DNA from: Lonicera japonica
Taxonomy: Eukaryota; Streptophyta; Magnoliopsida; Dipsacales; Caprifoliaceae
Reading direction: 5' to 3'
DNA: 64,000 nucleotides
Assembly: GCA_021464415.1 (NCBI GenBank)
Contig: CM038471.1
Coordinates: forward strand, 37,235,234-37,299,233
The position numbers and the translations under genes were made by a program. The notes below the pieces were generated by a model. That model was given only the letters and a program-made list of their open reading frames with translations. It searched no databases and had not been told where the DNA came from. Positions 10,490-22,509 of this stretch are shown piece by piece (positions within the stretch are counted from its first letter, which is position 1; every line of letters begins with the position of its first letter).

Positions 10490-11689
10490 CTTACTATGTA
10501 TAAATTTATAATAGAATGACTCTAAACAAATTTTTTCTTGTTAACTCAGCATTTTTGTAAACAAAAATATCCTTCAACATTATTAGTAATACCTGAAACA
10601 ATTTATAAATAACTAGTTTTTGTTTGAACAGTGAAATTAGGCCTGCATTTTCTTGAAATTTAATATATATACCTATGAAACTAATTTTTATATTCCATTT
10701 AAACGAGAATGTAACAAAGTGAAATTAGTTGTAAACTTCAAACTTTATATAAGGGAATGTTCAAGTTACACCATATGTCAAATAAAGAAGTTTTATGCCC
10801 GTCAGTAATTTTTCTCAACTTCATAATTCATCAATCTATCCGTTAGATTAGATCATTATTATATATCAAAGAGCCATGTAAAAATTTTAATTAATCATAA
10901 TTGCAAAAACCCCTCATCATAATCATGTTATATGTTAAATTATATGCCGTATAAAATTGAAGTAAAACTAAGCATACTGATTAAGTGGTTACAAATATCT
11001 GATTAATGTGAAACTTTGCGTGCTTGATAAATTATAAATTTAACAAAAAGTTTTGAGTAGGTGTAAAACAATTTAATTTATGTCGGAGTAAGTGTGTAAC
11101 TTGAACCTTACCCACACGCATACCTATAAAATTGAATATTTGATTTCTAAATATTATATACTTGGGGTAACCCGTACGTACGGCACTTTGGTGAAATTAT
11201 GATAAATTTTTGCTGAAATTATGAAAGATTTCTTATGATTTGGGTATGGAAAAAAAAATTGACTATCACAAATATGCAAAGATGGAATGGTGGAAATGTT
11301 ATTTAATTTAATCAAAAAATTTAATGAATTCAAAATTCACTGTTCTTTATTATTATAAAAGTAATGTTAAAAAAATATATATTAATTATCACTATTATAT
11401 TATGTGAAAAATAAACATAAAGTATAAGTTTTGGGGTAAGAATTACTTTTATTAAAATTAAACAATGCCATTTTTTTTAATAAATGATAAAATCATAAAT
11501 GTTAATCTCCCATTTACTGTGTACCAAAGTTTTCTTTTAAAAAAATAATATTAAAAAATAAATATATTAATTACCACTATTATAATATGTTAAATAAATA
11601 AATAAAAATATATTTTTTTGGGTGAAAATTGGTTTGAGTGGGAATATTCGTTTTGGAGGAAAATTTTGTGCCTTGAAAAACATTTGTCA
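10490..11689. other. Gene-free AT-rich stretch with diverged duplication
   Basis: A loose direct repeat of about 100 bp (11362-11460 and 11540-11640) shares 'taatt(a)tcactattata(t)ta' and 'gtgaaaa' phrases. No gene. Confidence 0.4.
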
Positions 11690-11810
11690 CCATTCTGGAA
11701 CAGCCTTAAACCGTTCCAGATCAATGCCAAGGCCTAATTATATCATTAAATCGGGAACGGTTATAAACCGTTCCAGATTGTAGTGCCTGTTTGTGAGTTG
11801 TGGTGTAGTG
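11690..11810. mobile_element. Orphan CACTA-type right terminus
   Basis: The segment ends ...ttgtggtgtagtg at 11810; read inward this is cactacaccacaactc, a CACTA-type terminus. It carries two copies of a palindromic subterminal repeat, 'aaaccgttccaga' and 'ggaacggttataaaccgttcc' (about 11708 and 11754). No matching left end was found nearby, so this is probably a deletion remnant. Confidence 0.5.
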
Positions 11811-12172
11811 TATGTGTATATCTTAACTAATTAATCTACAAATTAGACAAAATAACTTATTGATTAATATTTGATTAATGGACAGATCGATCTCTTCTAA
11901 GCGCGATCACTCTACAACTTATTGAATTAATGGGCCAATCGGGCTCCTTTAAAGTGAGATCAGTCTAAAGTATAGCCGGAGAGATTTAGATTATTTGTTT
12001 AAAAGTGGATGGTGAAGATTTCAATGATTAGTTTATGTTTAAAAGAGTCACCATTGGATGCAAAAATTGTTAGCTAAACTTTTCTGGACGTTCCAAACTT
12101 AAATTGAAAGTCCATTTTATTTTGTGGACATAGTTATTGCACTACATTTCATATATAGTACATTATACATCG
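11811..12172. other. Gene-free stretch
   Basis: Nothing recognisable up to the Copia TSD at 12173-12177. Confidence 0.4.
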
Positions 12173-12177
12173 TGAAC

Positions 12178-12486
12178 TGTTAAGGAAGAAAAACTCAATT
12201 AAAGATATGATGTTAAATCCCAATAACATAGCAACTGATTGATCTCACTGATGCTGCAGAATTCTGGGGATTAATTTACTCAATCCCATTGATAGTGAAA
12301 CTAGTCTACAGGGATTTGATTTCCTCTTTATTTTCATTTAATACTTTCCTTATATAGTCCCTGTAGATCCCCTAACTTTGAGTATATATAGTCCATTACT
12401 TGTAAAGTATAATTATTCAAAAATATATCTACAATCAGTAGCATTTCTACCAATATTGTTTCCATTAGTTTTCTTATTTTCTTTCA
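12178..12486 (+). repeat. 5' LTR of Copia element
   Basis: Begins tgttaaggaag and ends tttctttca. It matches 27327-27623 except for a 12-bp segment (tatatagtccat) present only here near 12385 and a c/t difference near 12437. A TATA-like 'ttatatagtcc' lies near 12350. Confidence 0.97.
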
Positions 12487-12498
12487 TGGTATCAGAGG
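12487..12498 (+). other. Primer binding site, tRNA-iMet type
   Basis: tggtatcagagg directly follows the 5' LTR and matches the plant initiator methionine tRNA 3' end that primes most Copia elements. Confidence 0.9.
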
Positions 12499-12530
12499 AT
12501 TTTGGCTCACAGCCTTTCTTTCATTTTCCA

Positions 12531-15041
12531 ATGGCAGATTCAAGTTCTACTGGTTCCCTCTCTTCAATACCTAATATTTCTCATCTCATATCTATTAAAC
12601 TAGATAGAACCAATTACTTGTTATGGGTCTCTCAATTTCTTCCAGTTCTTCGTAGCCATGATTTGTTGGGTATTGTTGATGGATCTGAAACATGCCCACC
12701 AAAGACTGTCAAAGACTCTAATGGTCAGGATATCATAAATCCAGAATTTACAGTCTGGAATAAGAAGGATCAATACCTTCTTAGTTGGCTCAATGCAACT
12801 TTGTCAGAAAGTGTATTATCAACTGTTTATGGGTTAAACACATCACGTCAAGTGTGGAATTCCTTAGCATTTCGTTTTGCCTCACAATCAAAGTCACGCA
12901 TTACACATTTAAAGCGGCAGCTGCAGAATCTTCACCAAGAGACACGTACTTGTTCCGAATATCTCCAATTAGCAAAATCTTGCGCAGATCAACTTGCCGT
13001 TGTAGGTAAGCCAGTAGATGATGAAGATCTAATTTCATATATTATTAGTGGCCTTACTCCTGCTTACAATCCCTTTGTTGCGACAATATCTTTTGCCACT
13101 CGACAATCTTCTATATCTTTCGACGACTTTCAAGAAGAACTACTCAGCTTTGAGTCACTTCTTACAAGTCAAAATAAGTCCTTTTCGCCTGATATTGGTG
13201 GATCTGCCTTTTACACTCATAAGCAAGGACACACACCTGGAAACAAGAATAAAAAGCTTGTCTTCAATCAAAATAAATTTCAGAATACCGGTAATCGTCC
13301 TAATGGCAATCATCAGCATTCTAGCACTCGTCAGAACAGTGGCACTTTTTGGCAACAAAATGGTCCATTCCCAACCCAACAAAGCAATGGTCGAACCTCA
13401 TTTCAACAAAATAATGGCCGAAGTTCGCCTCAGCAAAACTTTGGTCGGTTCTCTTCGCCAAATAACAGATTCTCTACCCATAATCGCGATCCATGCCAAA
13501 TCTGTAAAGGAACAAATCATCAGGCCATTGATTGCTACCACCGAATGGATTTCACCTATCAAGGCCGCCACCCTCCTTCTCAGCTTGCAGCAATGGTAGC
13601 TCATACTAATGCATCTTTTGATCAGCAACCATGGTATGCAGATAGTGGAGCTAACAATCACATTACCGGAGATCTAGAAAATCTCTCATTTCAAGCCCCA
13701 TACAATGGCTCCGAGGATGTAGCTGTGGGGAACGGTAGTACCTTGCCGATTGCCAATACGGGTTCAACAACCATTTCCACTCCCACTTCTTCTTTTCAAT
13801 TAAACAACATTTTTCACTGTCCTACTGCTGCTGCTAATTTACTTTCCATAAATAGATTTGCTCGTGATAACAATTGCCATTTTATACTCACGTCAACTCA
13901 TTTTTTTGTGAAGGACAACAAAACGGGGGACACTCTATTGCAAGGACCGAGTGAACATGGCCTTTATCCCATTCATCTAGAAAGAAGTTCTAAAAATAAA
14001 TTAAGGAAAGTCACAGCTTTTCTTGGCATTCGCACTTCCTTTTCGATTTGGCATCACCGGTTAGGACATCCGACTTCTGCAATTTTAAAACAACTTCGTA
14101 CATCTCATCAGCTACCCGTTACAGGTCTAATGGAACTGCCGAATCTTTGTGAACCATGTCAAATTGCGAAAAGCAAGAAACTTCCTTTCTCTCTCTCTAA
14201 TCGTGAGTCCTCTGGACCACTTGAAATAATTCACTCAGATGTATGGAGTTCGCCAGTTCTGTCGATTAGCGGTTTTAAATATTATGTTTCTTTTATAGAC
14301 GACTTCTCTCGTTTTACTTGGTTGTTCCCATTACGTTTTAAATCTGATGTATTCCAGTGCTTTATTAAATTTAAAAATTTGGTCGAAAATCTATTTTCAT
14401 GTAAAATTAAGCAATTTCAAACAGATGGTGGTGGCGAATATTCCAAAACTGAATTTCAACATTTTCTTGAGAAAAGTGGCATTAAGCATCGATTTTCATG
14501 TCCACATACCTCTCAACAAAATGGTGTCGCTGAAAGAAAACATCTCCACATTGTTGACACTGGTTTAGCTCTTCTAGCTCATTCTCAAATTCCTCTTACG
14601 TATTGGGTAGAAGCCTTTAATACATCTATATATCTAATTAATAGGCTCCCAACTCTAGTCTTACAAAACAACAACCCATACACAAAACTTTTTCAAGTTT
14701 CTCCAGATTACTCATTTTTGCATGTGTTTGGTTGTGCTTGTTATCCATTGCTACGCCCCTATAACTTGCATAAGTTGGAATTTCGAAGCAAAAAATGCGT
14801 TTTTCTTGGATATAGTTCCAACCATCATGGTTATCGTTGTCTTGATCTTGATTCTGGTAGGGTGTATACTTCTCGTCATGTAGTATTCGATGAACTTTCT
14901 TTTCCTTTTCGGGATAAGGCGATGTCTACAACAAAGTCCAGCAATGGCGCTTCTTCTCCAGTTCCTTTGCCACCGCCCATTCTCCCTACCCACCAAAATC
15001 ATAAACCACTACCCCTTAGCCCCACCCCTCAACATCATAGC
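12531..15041 (+). pseudogene. Copia gag-protease-integrase, first half of polyprotein
   Basis: The likely start is the ATG at 12531 (after the PBS) rather than the upstream in-frame ATG within the LTR. In order by residue: gag (about 1-300, Q/N-rich near 270-315), a CCHC zinc knuckle CQICKGTNHQAIDC (about 321), aspartic protease WYADSGANNHI (about 367), the GAG-pre-integrase HHRLGHP (about 506), and the integrase core with D at HSDVW (567), D at QTDGGGEY (630) and E at QQNGVAER (667). There is no stop codon in 837 codons. The frame is then cut by the CACTA terminus. Codons 12531-15041 end exactly at the 3-bp TSD, and the frame resumes at 25491. Confidence 0.93.
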
Positions 15042-15480
15042 CACTACAGGAAAATAGGTCAATCGTAACGGGCAAAAACATGTCACAAAAAATAACCAAA
15101 CCGTCACAAATAGTATTTGTGACGGTTTTCTCCTCTTTTGTGGCACTTTCAAGCCCGTTACAAGTTAAGGCGTTACCAAAGCTAAATGACGGCTCAAAAA
15201 ATGTCACAAAATTTTTTTGTGACGGGCTAGTAACGTTTCTTGCGTGTCACAAATAAGCCGTCACATTTGGACTTATTCGTAACAGAGTTTTTTGTTGCGG
15301 GTCGAATCTGTCACAAATATATATTGGTAACGGGTGGCCGGATGCCAGAAATAATATTTGCCACCGTTACAAAAAATATATTTAACAGGTGGCACTTTGT
15401 TATTGTAACGATTTTTTAGCCGTTACCAAAACAAATTTGTGCATAACATTGTAACATTTTTTGCCTGTCACAAAAAGCTT
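15042..15480. repeat. CACTA-1 left TIR and subterminal repeats
   Basis: After the TIR come many copies, in both orientations, of tgtcacaaa, cgtcacaaat, cgttacaa and gtaacgg-type words (for example 15079, 15102, 15115, 15206, 15245, 15310). In En/Spm such repeats are bound by the TNPA-type protein; the role here is inferred. Confidence 0.85.
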
Positions 15481-15770
15481 ATAATTATATATATCATATA
15501 CATTTTAAATATATTATTAATATATATATAATCAACTCAATTTCATCATATAAGTTCAATCAACCAAATACACGATAAAACAAAACGTTAGCATGTTATA
15601 TCCACCAAATCGAAACATAGGTTTTTAAATCCATACAAAAATATTGTCTCCACAAGTCATCTCCAAAAAGCTAGAATTAATAAACTCCATCCCTAGACAT
15701 ACATAAAAACTAAGATAAACAAAAATATTATATATTCATTACAAGCCTTTCAAAAAGAAGAACATAATCT

Positions 15771-18699
15771 TCATTCTTCTTCATCCATATATTCACTCCT
15801 ATCCTGAAATAATAATTGAAAGTAGATTAATGTTAGATTTATACATAAAGAATCCTTCAATCCAACTAAAATATATATACCAAAAATAGTGACCCACTTA
15901 AGACGCATCCTTCAATCCAATTAACACACTTAAGAGGCAAAAAGATGATGTCCCCATTACTTTATCGAAAATAGTGACCCTAAATACATTCCTAAATTCA
16001 CCAACAAAGACAATTTATAACTCACAAAGAGAAACAATTAAACTTTAACTATCCTCAAATCAAAAGTACACACTCTTTTAATCCATTAACAAAACAAGCA
16101 TGAATCATAAAGTGTGGAAAGTCATTTTATAAAAAAATAAACAACAACCTCATAGCTAAAATGCAACTTGACTCAATTAAAATTAAATAGAAGACACACC
16201 AAATCATTTATCTCTAAGTACTCTTCTACCATTTAACTTAACAATTAACACATATAGCAATTCCACGAGTTTATAGTTTAACAAATTTTCAATCATAATC
16301 AATAACATGAGTTTCTTCAATCCCAGGCAAATAGAATAATTAATTGATTACTAAAAGTTTGTATCTAAGAGAAGTAATGGTACGCTAACCTCATGACCTA
16401 AGTATTCGTCTCGTCGATCATCATCTGGGAGGTGCACACTTGCTGATGTATGAACCTACGGGTATACAATTTTAAATCTTAGTAAACTATTAATTTAATT
16501 TAAATAATCATCCTAAAACACAAATAAGATTACCTGGCCAATGCTAGATGGCCCATTTTTACCCGACATTTCTCTGTCTTTTTGTAGATCTGCTAGAAGT
16601 TCGGCTCGAATAGAATCTCGAATAGCAGCCAAGCTTGAGTTAAACATCACATCAAACTGTGATTGAAACTCCGCTCTAACCTCCTCACGTATCTTCTTTT
16701 GCATGAGCTCCAAAGATGATGCCCCCATTACTTTACCGAATATAGTGGTCGGGGTGGGACCTGTTCCATAAGTACGCACACGACCATGTCCATCAGGACC
16801 AAGGACTTGGGTAAATACATTATCTAAAAACTCTGGGGTTTGTTCCTCTTCCGGCACAGCATCTCGCCGCTCCTCCATCTCAGCCTACAATAGTACGAAA
16901 ATTTAAGCATGTATATTTAATAAAGTAAAAAACATGTTTCAACAATATTAATGATGAACTAAAATAAGTAAGAAACACTTATCACGTACAATAACAGCAG
17001 CCGTGTTTGGATTTAGTGGGCCACCACCCTTAGGTGTGCGTGTTTTTTTTAGCACACTAATCCGATCAGTCTTTTCGCCTGCTTTCTTCATCTAATATGT
17101 TCATGAAACAAGCTGTTAATATTCCAATAATAAAAGATTGAATAAATTATGCATAATATATAAATATATATCATAAACCTACTTTTCGTCTGACAACCGC
17201 AAATGGCGTTCTCCCTGTCCTATGATTGAGTTCTTGCATTTGACGATTTTTCTTATTTTTGGCTGAAATTTCCTATAAATTCCAAACGTTTTAATGTGTT
17301 ATATACATTGTAAAGATTATTATATAACAAATAATTTAAAAGTAAAATTTTCTTAATACCTGCCGTTTCGCAGTCCCCCAATAGTCAATAAGCGTCTCCC
17401 ACTGTTCACGAACTACCCTGTTTGGCGCATGAGCTAAGCGATCCTCATCAGTGTCCCATATGTCATAGTAATTGGTTTTAACATAACTTTTCCACCTTCT
17501 CCAAAGATATCCAACAGCCTTCAAGCAATTTGAACGGTACTCTGGGGGAGCATCCGTGTTATCCTAATAATAATAGTCAATTGATTATGTATCTAAATAT
17601 AAATGATTATAAAATAAGTAGACTAGTATATATATAAAAAGTTATGCCATTTTACCTGTACTTCTTTCCAAACATAATCTTTCACATCATTCGGCACATC
17701 TGTCCATTGTGCATAAATAAGTGGCACTTGTTCTCCATTCCGAGCAATAATTCCAAGATGCGTTGCTAAATGACTCTCATTATCACATTCTGGTTGCATA
17801 AGTTCATTAAACTCTAAATGTAACTTTTGACCCGTGCCCCATGTATCTAAACCTTTTGCTATACCTCTACCTCGTCGTGTAGAAGTAGTTTCACTACCAG
17901 AAGGACCTGTATTATATATGGGAGACCAGCAACAATATATACTCCACAATTCAGCACTCAATAAGCCCTTAAGCAGTTTAAAAGTGCAATAAAAATTGGC
18001 TTAAATAGCAGCAATAGATGCCGCCAAAAACAATGTAAAAGTGGCTCAAATAGCACCAATTTCAAGCACTCAAATAAGTCTAATTAAACCAGCAAAACAT
18101 TAAAAATACTCTAAAGGAACTCCACAAATTTAATAACCAATAAACCCCAAAAATAGTGAGTAAAAAGAGGATAAAACTAAGTTGTTCATACCAGTTGGTT
18201 GAGTGGATTGGGTTCCCTCTACATGCGAAGGCTGAGTGGATTGGGTTCCCTCTACATGCGAAGGCTGAGTGGATTGGGTTCCTTCAACATGGGAAGGCTG
18301 GGAAGATACTTGGGGTTGAGTCTGAATTTGTGGTTGGGGCTCAGCATGTGCACGTGATCGAGTCAGTGGGTGTGATGAGGGAAATTGTGGTGGGGGTTGT
18401 GATGGTGGTGGGGGCTGCACTTGTGCTTGAGACCGAGTACGAGGCTGTATTGGTGGTTGCGATTGTGGCGGGAGCTGTGATGGTGGTGGGGCCTACACAT
18501 TTGCTTGATCCCGAGTGCGAGACTGTATTGGTGGCTTCGATTGTGGCAGGTGCTGTGATGGTGGTGGGGCCTGCATATTTGCTTGAGACCGAGTACGAGA
18601 TTGTGTTAGTGGCTGTGATTTTGGCGGGTGTTGTGACTGTGGTTGCGATTGCAGCATATCCATGATCGTCTTACCACGAGTCTTTTTTGATGCGGCCAT
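15771..18699 (-). CDS. Transposase_24-family CACTA protein (TNPA-like), one in-frame TAG
   Basis: Model: 18699-18192, 17906-17656, 17563-17360, 17272-17183, 17091-16990, 16884-16534, 16455-16390, 15803-15771. All introns are GT-AG and every junction keeps frame, giving 534 codons plus TGA. The N-terminus is P/Q/S-rich with three exact 13-residue repeats (QPSHVEGTQSTQP region, about residues 140-170). The centre has DTWGTGQKLHLEF and WRRWKSYVKTNYYD, typical of Transposase_24; the C-terminus is a helical MQKKIREEVRAEF region. Codon 69 (18495-18493) is TAG where sibling repeat units have CAG, so the copy is probably truncated unless read through. An acceptor (ttgacag) sits a few bases before the ATG with no evident promoter, suggesting splicing from the leader shared with TNP2. 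The protein presumably binds the subterminal repeats. Confidence 0.8.
18130..18310. repeat. 39-bp coding minisatellite in Transposase_24 gene
   Basis: Three near-identical 39-bp units (period seen at 18198, 18237, 18276) encode repeated PSHVEGTQSTQ. A looser P/Q-rich repeat of about 120 bp continues to 18650. Confidence 0.85.
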
Positions 18700-18911
18700 G
18701 ATAAATCTGTCAATAAAAGACATATATATATATTTTAGTAAATAATATAATAATTAAATGGTACATCAATTAACAAAAAAATTAAATGAGACATTGATGG
18801 GTAAATAAAATATAAAGAAAAGATTAACAATAAAACATTAAACATTGAATGCGTCCATTTTTCACAAATCCCAAAATATAATACAAAATAATATATTATT
18901 AGCAGTAAAAA

Positions 18912-21900
18912 TCAATCATAATCATCACTATCAACATTCTCTAGTGAATCTGGACAATTTGCATCAACCGTTGCCCCATTTACTCCATCTCTCACCCAAG
19001 GAACATCATCATCATGAGCAAATATGGTGTCATCCACATGTTGGCTATTAAATGGCTCGACTTGAGGGATTGTTGTCATATCAGAAAAAGAGTCCCTCGG
19101 AGACATGTCAAACAAATCCCTAACTGTCATTCGAACAACAACGTGCCAATCTTTTTCCATAGGGTCTTGCGAGTACCAAACTTGCTCTGCTTGGGATGCA
19201 AGGATGAAAGGTTCATCGGTTTCTCTATTACTTGTGCTTGTGTATAATAGACGATTAAAGTTCACTAGAGTAAACTTATACTCATCTTCATTCCTTCCTG
19301 TAAGGTTGTCAACCCAATCACATTTAAATAACACAAATGTCGTGTCATTGGTATATCGAATTTGAATGATATCTGTCAATTCCCCATAATAAGTAACATC
19401 ACCACCACGAGGATTATTATCCTTTCGACTTGCATAACTAACTGTATGAGATTTCAGAACAACACCACTGTTTTGTGTTTTTCTATTCCTATCACGATCT
19501 CTAGTGCGAAAACGAAAGCCGTTGATGAAGTAAACTTTGAATCTCCTTCCAAACTGATCAGGGCCCTTTGCTAAATTTATGACTTCCTCGGATACTTGTT
19601 CATTATTCCTTTGCAAATCTTTAACCTATTTAAAAATTAAATATATGTCAAAAGTCAAAGGTATACGCCTTGTTTCTTTAAATATATAGTGTGTGTATGT
19701 ATAACTTACATGATCCCTAAACCATGTCGAGAATTGTTCATTATGAATACGTCGAATCTCACGCTCTCGTAAATGTTTCATTTTTCGCGCAATGATTGCA
19801 TAATGTTGCCTACAAATATTTTAAAGTCAGTAAATAATTATAACATAAGTATTAACAAGCTTCAGATGGTGAATCAATGCCTTACTCTTGAAATGGTGTT
19901 ACAACATCAATATTGGCAAGCACATATCGATGAGCTTGTGCTCTTGTAACTTCATCAAGCAAAAACCTTTTTCCTTTCCCTGCAGCGCGACCGCGCCGAT
20001 CATTGCCCTCAAAGTTTCTAATTGGCCGACTAGACTTAGTTTCCACATTATCCAAGTATCTTGCACAAAATGTCATGCATTCTTCCATTATATATCCGTT
20101 CGCAATTGATGCCTCAGGATGAGCTCGATTACGCACATAGTTTTTCAATGATAGCAGATGCCTACAACAATGACCTTTTAATTTTTAGTATAAATGAAAA
20201 AGTAAGCAAACCAAATTTATATTACTTATATACACACACCTCTCTATTGGGTACATTGATCGAAATTGCACTGGCCTAGCAATTAGCGCCTCCTCGGCCA
20301 AATGTATCGGCAAGTGTTCCATGATGTCAAAAAAGGAAGGTGGAAAGATCTTTTCAAGACTACAAAGTGTAATGGCAATGCGGTCTTGTATATTCTCCAA
20401 ATCAGACGCCTTATTCACTTTCGAGCATAATTGTCTGAAAAAATTGCTTAATTCAATTAAGGCTACAACCACATTCTTAGGCAATGTTCTTCGCACAGCC
20501 AAAGGTAATAGTTGTTGCATTAGAATATGGCTATCATGGCTCTTCAAACCTGATATGGTTCGATCTTTCAAATGCACACACCTTGAGATATTAGAAGAAT
20601 AACCATCTGGGACTTTGATACCCTTCAATACATTGTAGAAAATGTCTTTCTCTTTCTTTTCCATAGTAAAACATGCAGGAGGCAAGTAAATCTTATTAGA
20701 GCCTCGTTGTTGGGGATGCAATGCTTTCCTAAGTTTCAAGACTTCAAGATCCTTTCGAGAATTTAAGTTATCTTTAGACTTGCCAGGAATCCCTAATAAT
20801 GTGAAAAGTACATTATCAGTCACGTTTTTCTCAATATGCATTACATCAAGGTTGTGACGAATGAGATTATACTCCCAATACGGAAGTTCAAAAAATATAC
20901 TCTTCTTCCTCCAATTAAATTCTTTCTGAAGACAATTTGCCTCATTGTTTTTCTCCCCCCTTTCCCTCCTTAACATCAAATCATACTTCTTATATTCTGT
21001 TTCCATTTCAATGTCATTCATTTGTTGCAACAACTCTGATCCTGATAAATATTTTGGCTTGCCTTTCCATTCACGAGTACCATCGAAAGAAACTCTATCC
21101 TTTCGAAATTTATGCCCCGACTCCAAGAATCGACGATTGCCCATATAACAAAACTTTCTACCATTTTTCAACCATAGAGATCGAGTATCTTTGTTGCAAT
21201 TAGGGCAAGCTAGTGCACCTTTTGTGCTCCAACCAGATAAGTTAGCATACGCAGGAAAATCATTAATTGTCCACAATAAGGATGCATGTAAGTTAAACAT
21301 TTGATTTGTTGATGCGTCATACGTATTTACACCATTATACCACAATTCCTTCAACTCTTCAATCAAAGGTTGAAGATACACGTCAATCTTATTTCCTGGC
21401 CCTTTTGGACCATCAATAAGCACCGATAATATGAAGTATGGTTGTTTCATGCACAACCATGGTGGCAAGTTATACGGTATAAGTACAACAGGCCATGTGC
21501 TATGAGCAATTGACATGGTCCTAAACGGATTGAATCCATCAGACGCTAAACCTAGTCTAATATTTCGTGCGTCACGAGCAAAAATGGGATTATTCTTATC
21601 AAAGACTTTCCAAGCAGGTGAGTCAGCAGGGTGTCTCAACACCCCATCATTTGGGCGTTCCTCTACGTGCCACCTCATTAAAGAAGCGGTCTTTGAAGAC
21701 ATATACAATCTTTTCAACCTCGGCTTTAATGGAAAATACCTTACTTGTTGTGCTGGTATCTTTTTACCATAAGTTGCTATATCGCCTTGTTTGTATCTTG
21801 ATTCGCCACAAATTTCACATACATCAAGATACTTGGCCTCATCCCGAAATAACATACAATGATTGGGGCAGGCATCCATGGTCTCATAATTGAAACCCAT

Positions 21901-22497
21901 GTTAGAAGTTATCTTACTAGCTTCGTAATAAGAACTAGGCAATTTAACATTTTCTGGAAAAGCCTCGTTCAATAACTCTAATAACATTGTAACAGACTTA
22001 TCTGTCCATCCACATAGAACCTTGATGTGAAGAAGACGGACAACAAATGAAAGAGTTGTGAACTTTTTACAATTCGGATACAAATCAGTTTTCGCATCTT
22101 CCATAAGTTTAAAAAAAGATTTAGTTTCTTCATCAGGTCCATTAGTATCGTCCATGCCTGGGATTCCCATTACATCTTCTACCATTCCTACCATATCATC
22201 TCGCATATCTAAGTCAATTGAAATATTGTCTTCCTCTCTATCTTGGTTCTCATGAAAAGAAACATAAGTTTCTCCGTGATAAGTCCAATTCTTGTACTTA
22301 CGTAAAAAACCATTTATTACTATATGCTCTTTCACAATCTCTCGTGCATGTTGGTAACGGTTGACACACTTTTTACATGGACAATAAATAACCGAGTCAA
22401 AATGCTTATTGGCATAAGCAAATTCCAAAAACTTCTCAACCCCATCCATATATGCTACTGAGAACCTATCAACTAGTTCAATCCAACTTTTATCCAT
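18912..22497 (-). CDS. CACTA TNP2-type transposase (TNPD-like), apparently intact
   Basis: Model: 22497-20240, 20161-19886, 19809-19710, 19625-18912. Canonical GT-AG introns of 74-84 bp preserve frame throughout, giving 1115 codons and a stop. Start: ATG of MDKSWIELVDRF, the usual start of the transposase-associated domain (about residues 3-75, with CPCKKCVNRY). Then comes TNP2 (about 190-480; SDGFNPF, VLIPYNLPPWLCMK, GPKGPGNKIDVYL, NKDTRSLWLKNGRKF), NLDVMHIEKNVTDN (about 560), DUF4218 (about 650-790; GLKSHDSHILMQQLLP) and DUF4216 (about 900-1020; VYFINGFRFRT, GDVTYYGEL). It ends in an acidic tail. Expected role: nuclear cut-and-paste transposase acting on CACTA ends with the neighbouring protein. 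No nonsense or frameshift was seen; activity is untested. Confidence 0.92.
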
Positions 22498-22509
22498 AAC
22501 TGTTTAACC

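Noticed and set aside
13048..13661. ORFs of 87-183 codons in other frames over the Copia gag region
   Set aside because: Shadow frames of the gag-protease coding sequence.
18156..18665. A 169-codon + strand ORF opposite the P/Q-rich exon of the CACTA-1 Transposase_24 gene
   Set aside because: Its V/G/A-rich translation is the complement of the repeated proline-glutamine coding sequence; no motif and wrong strand for the element's genes.
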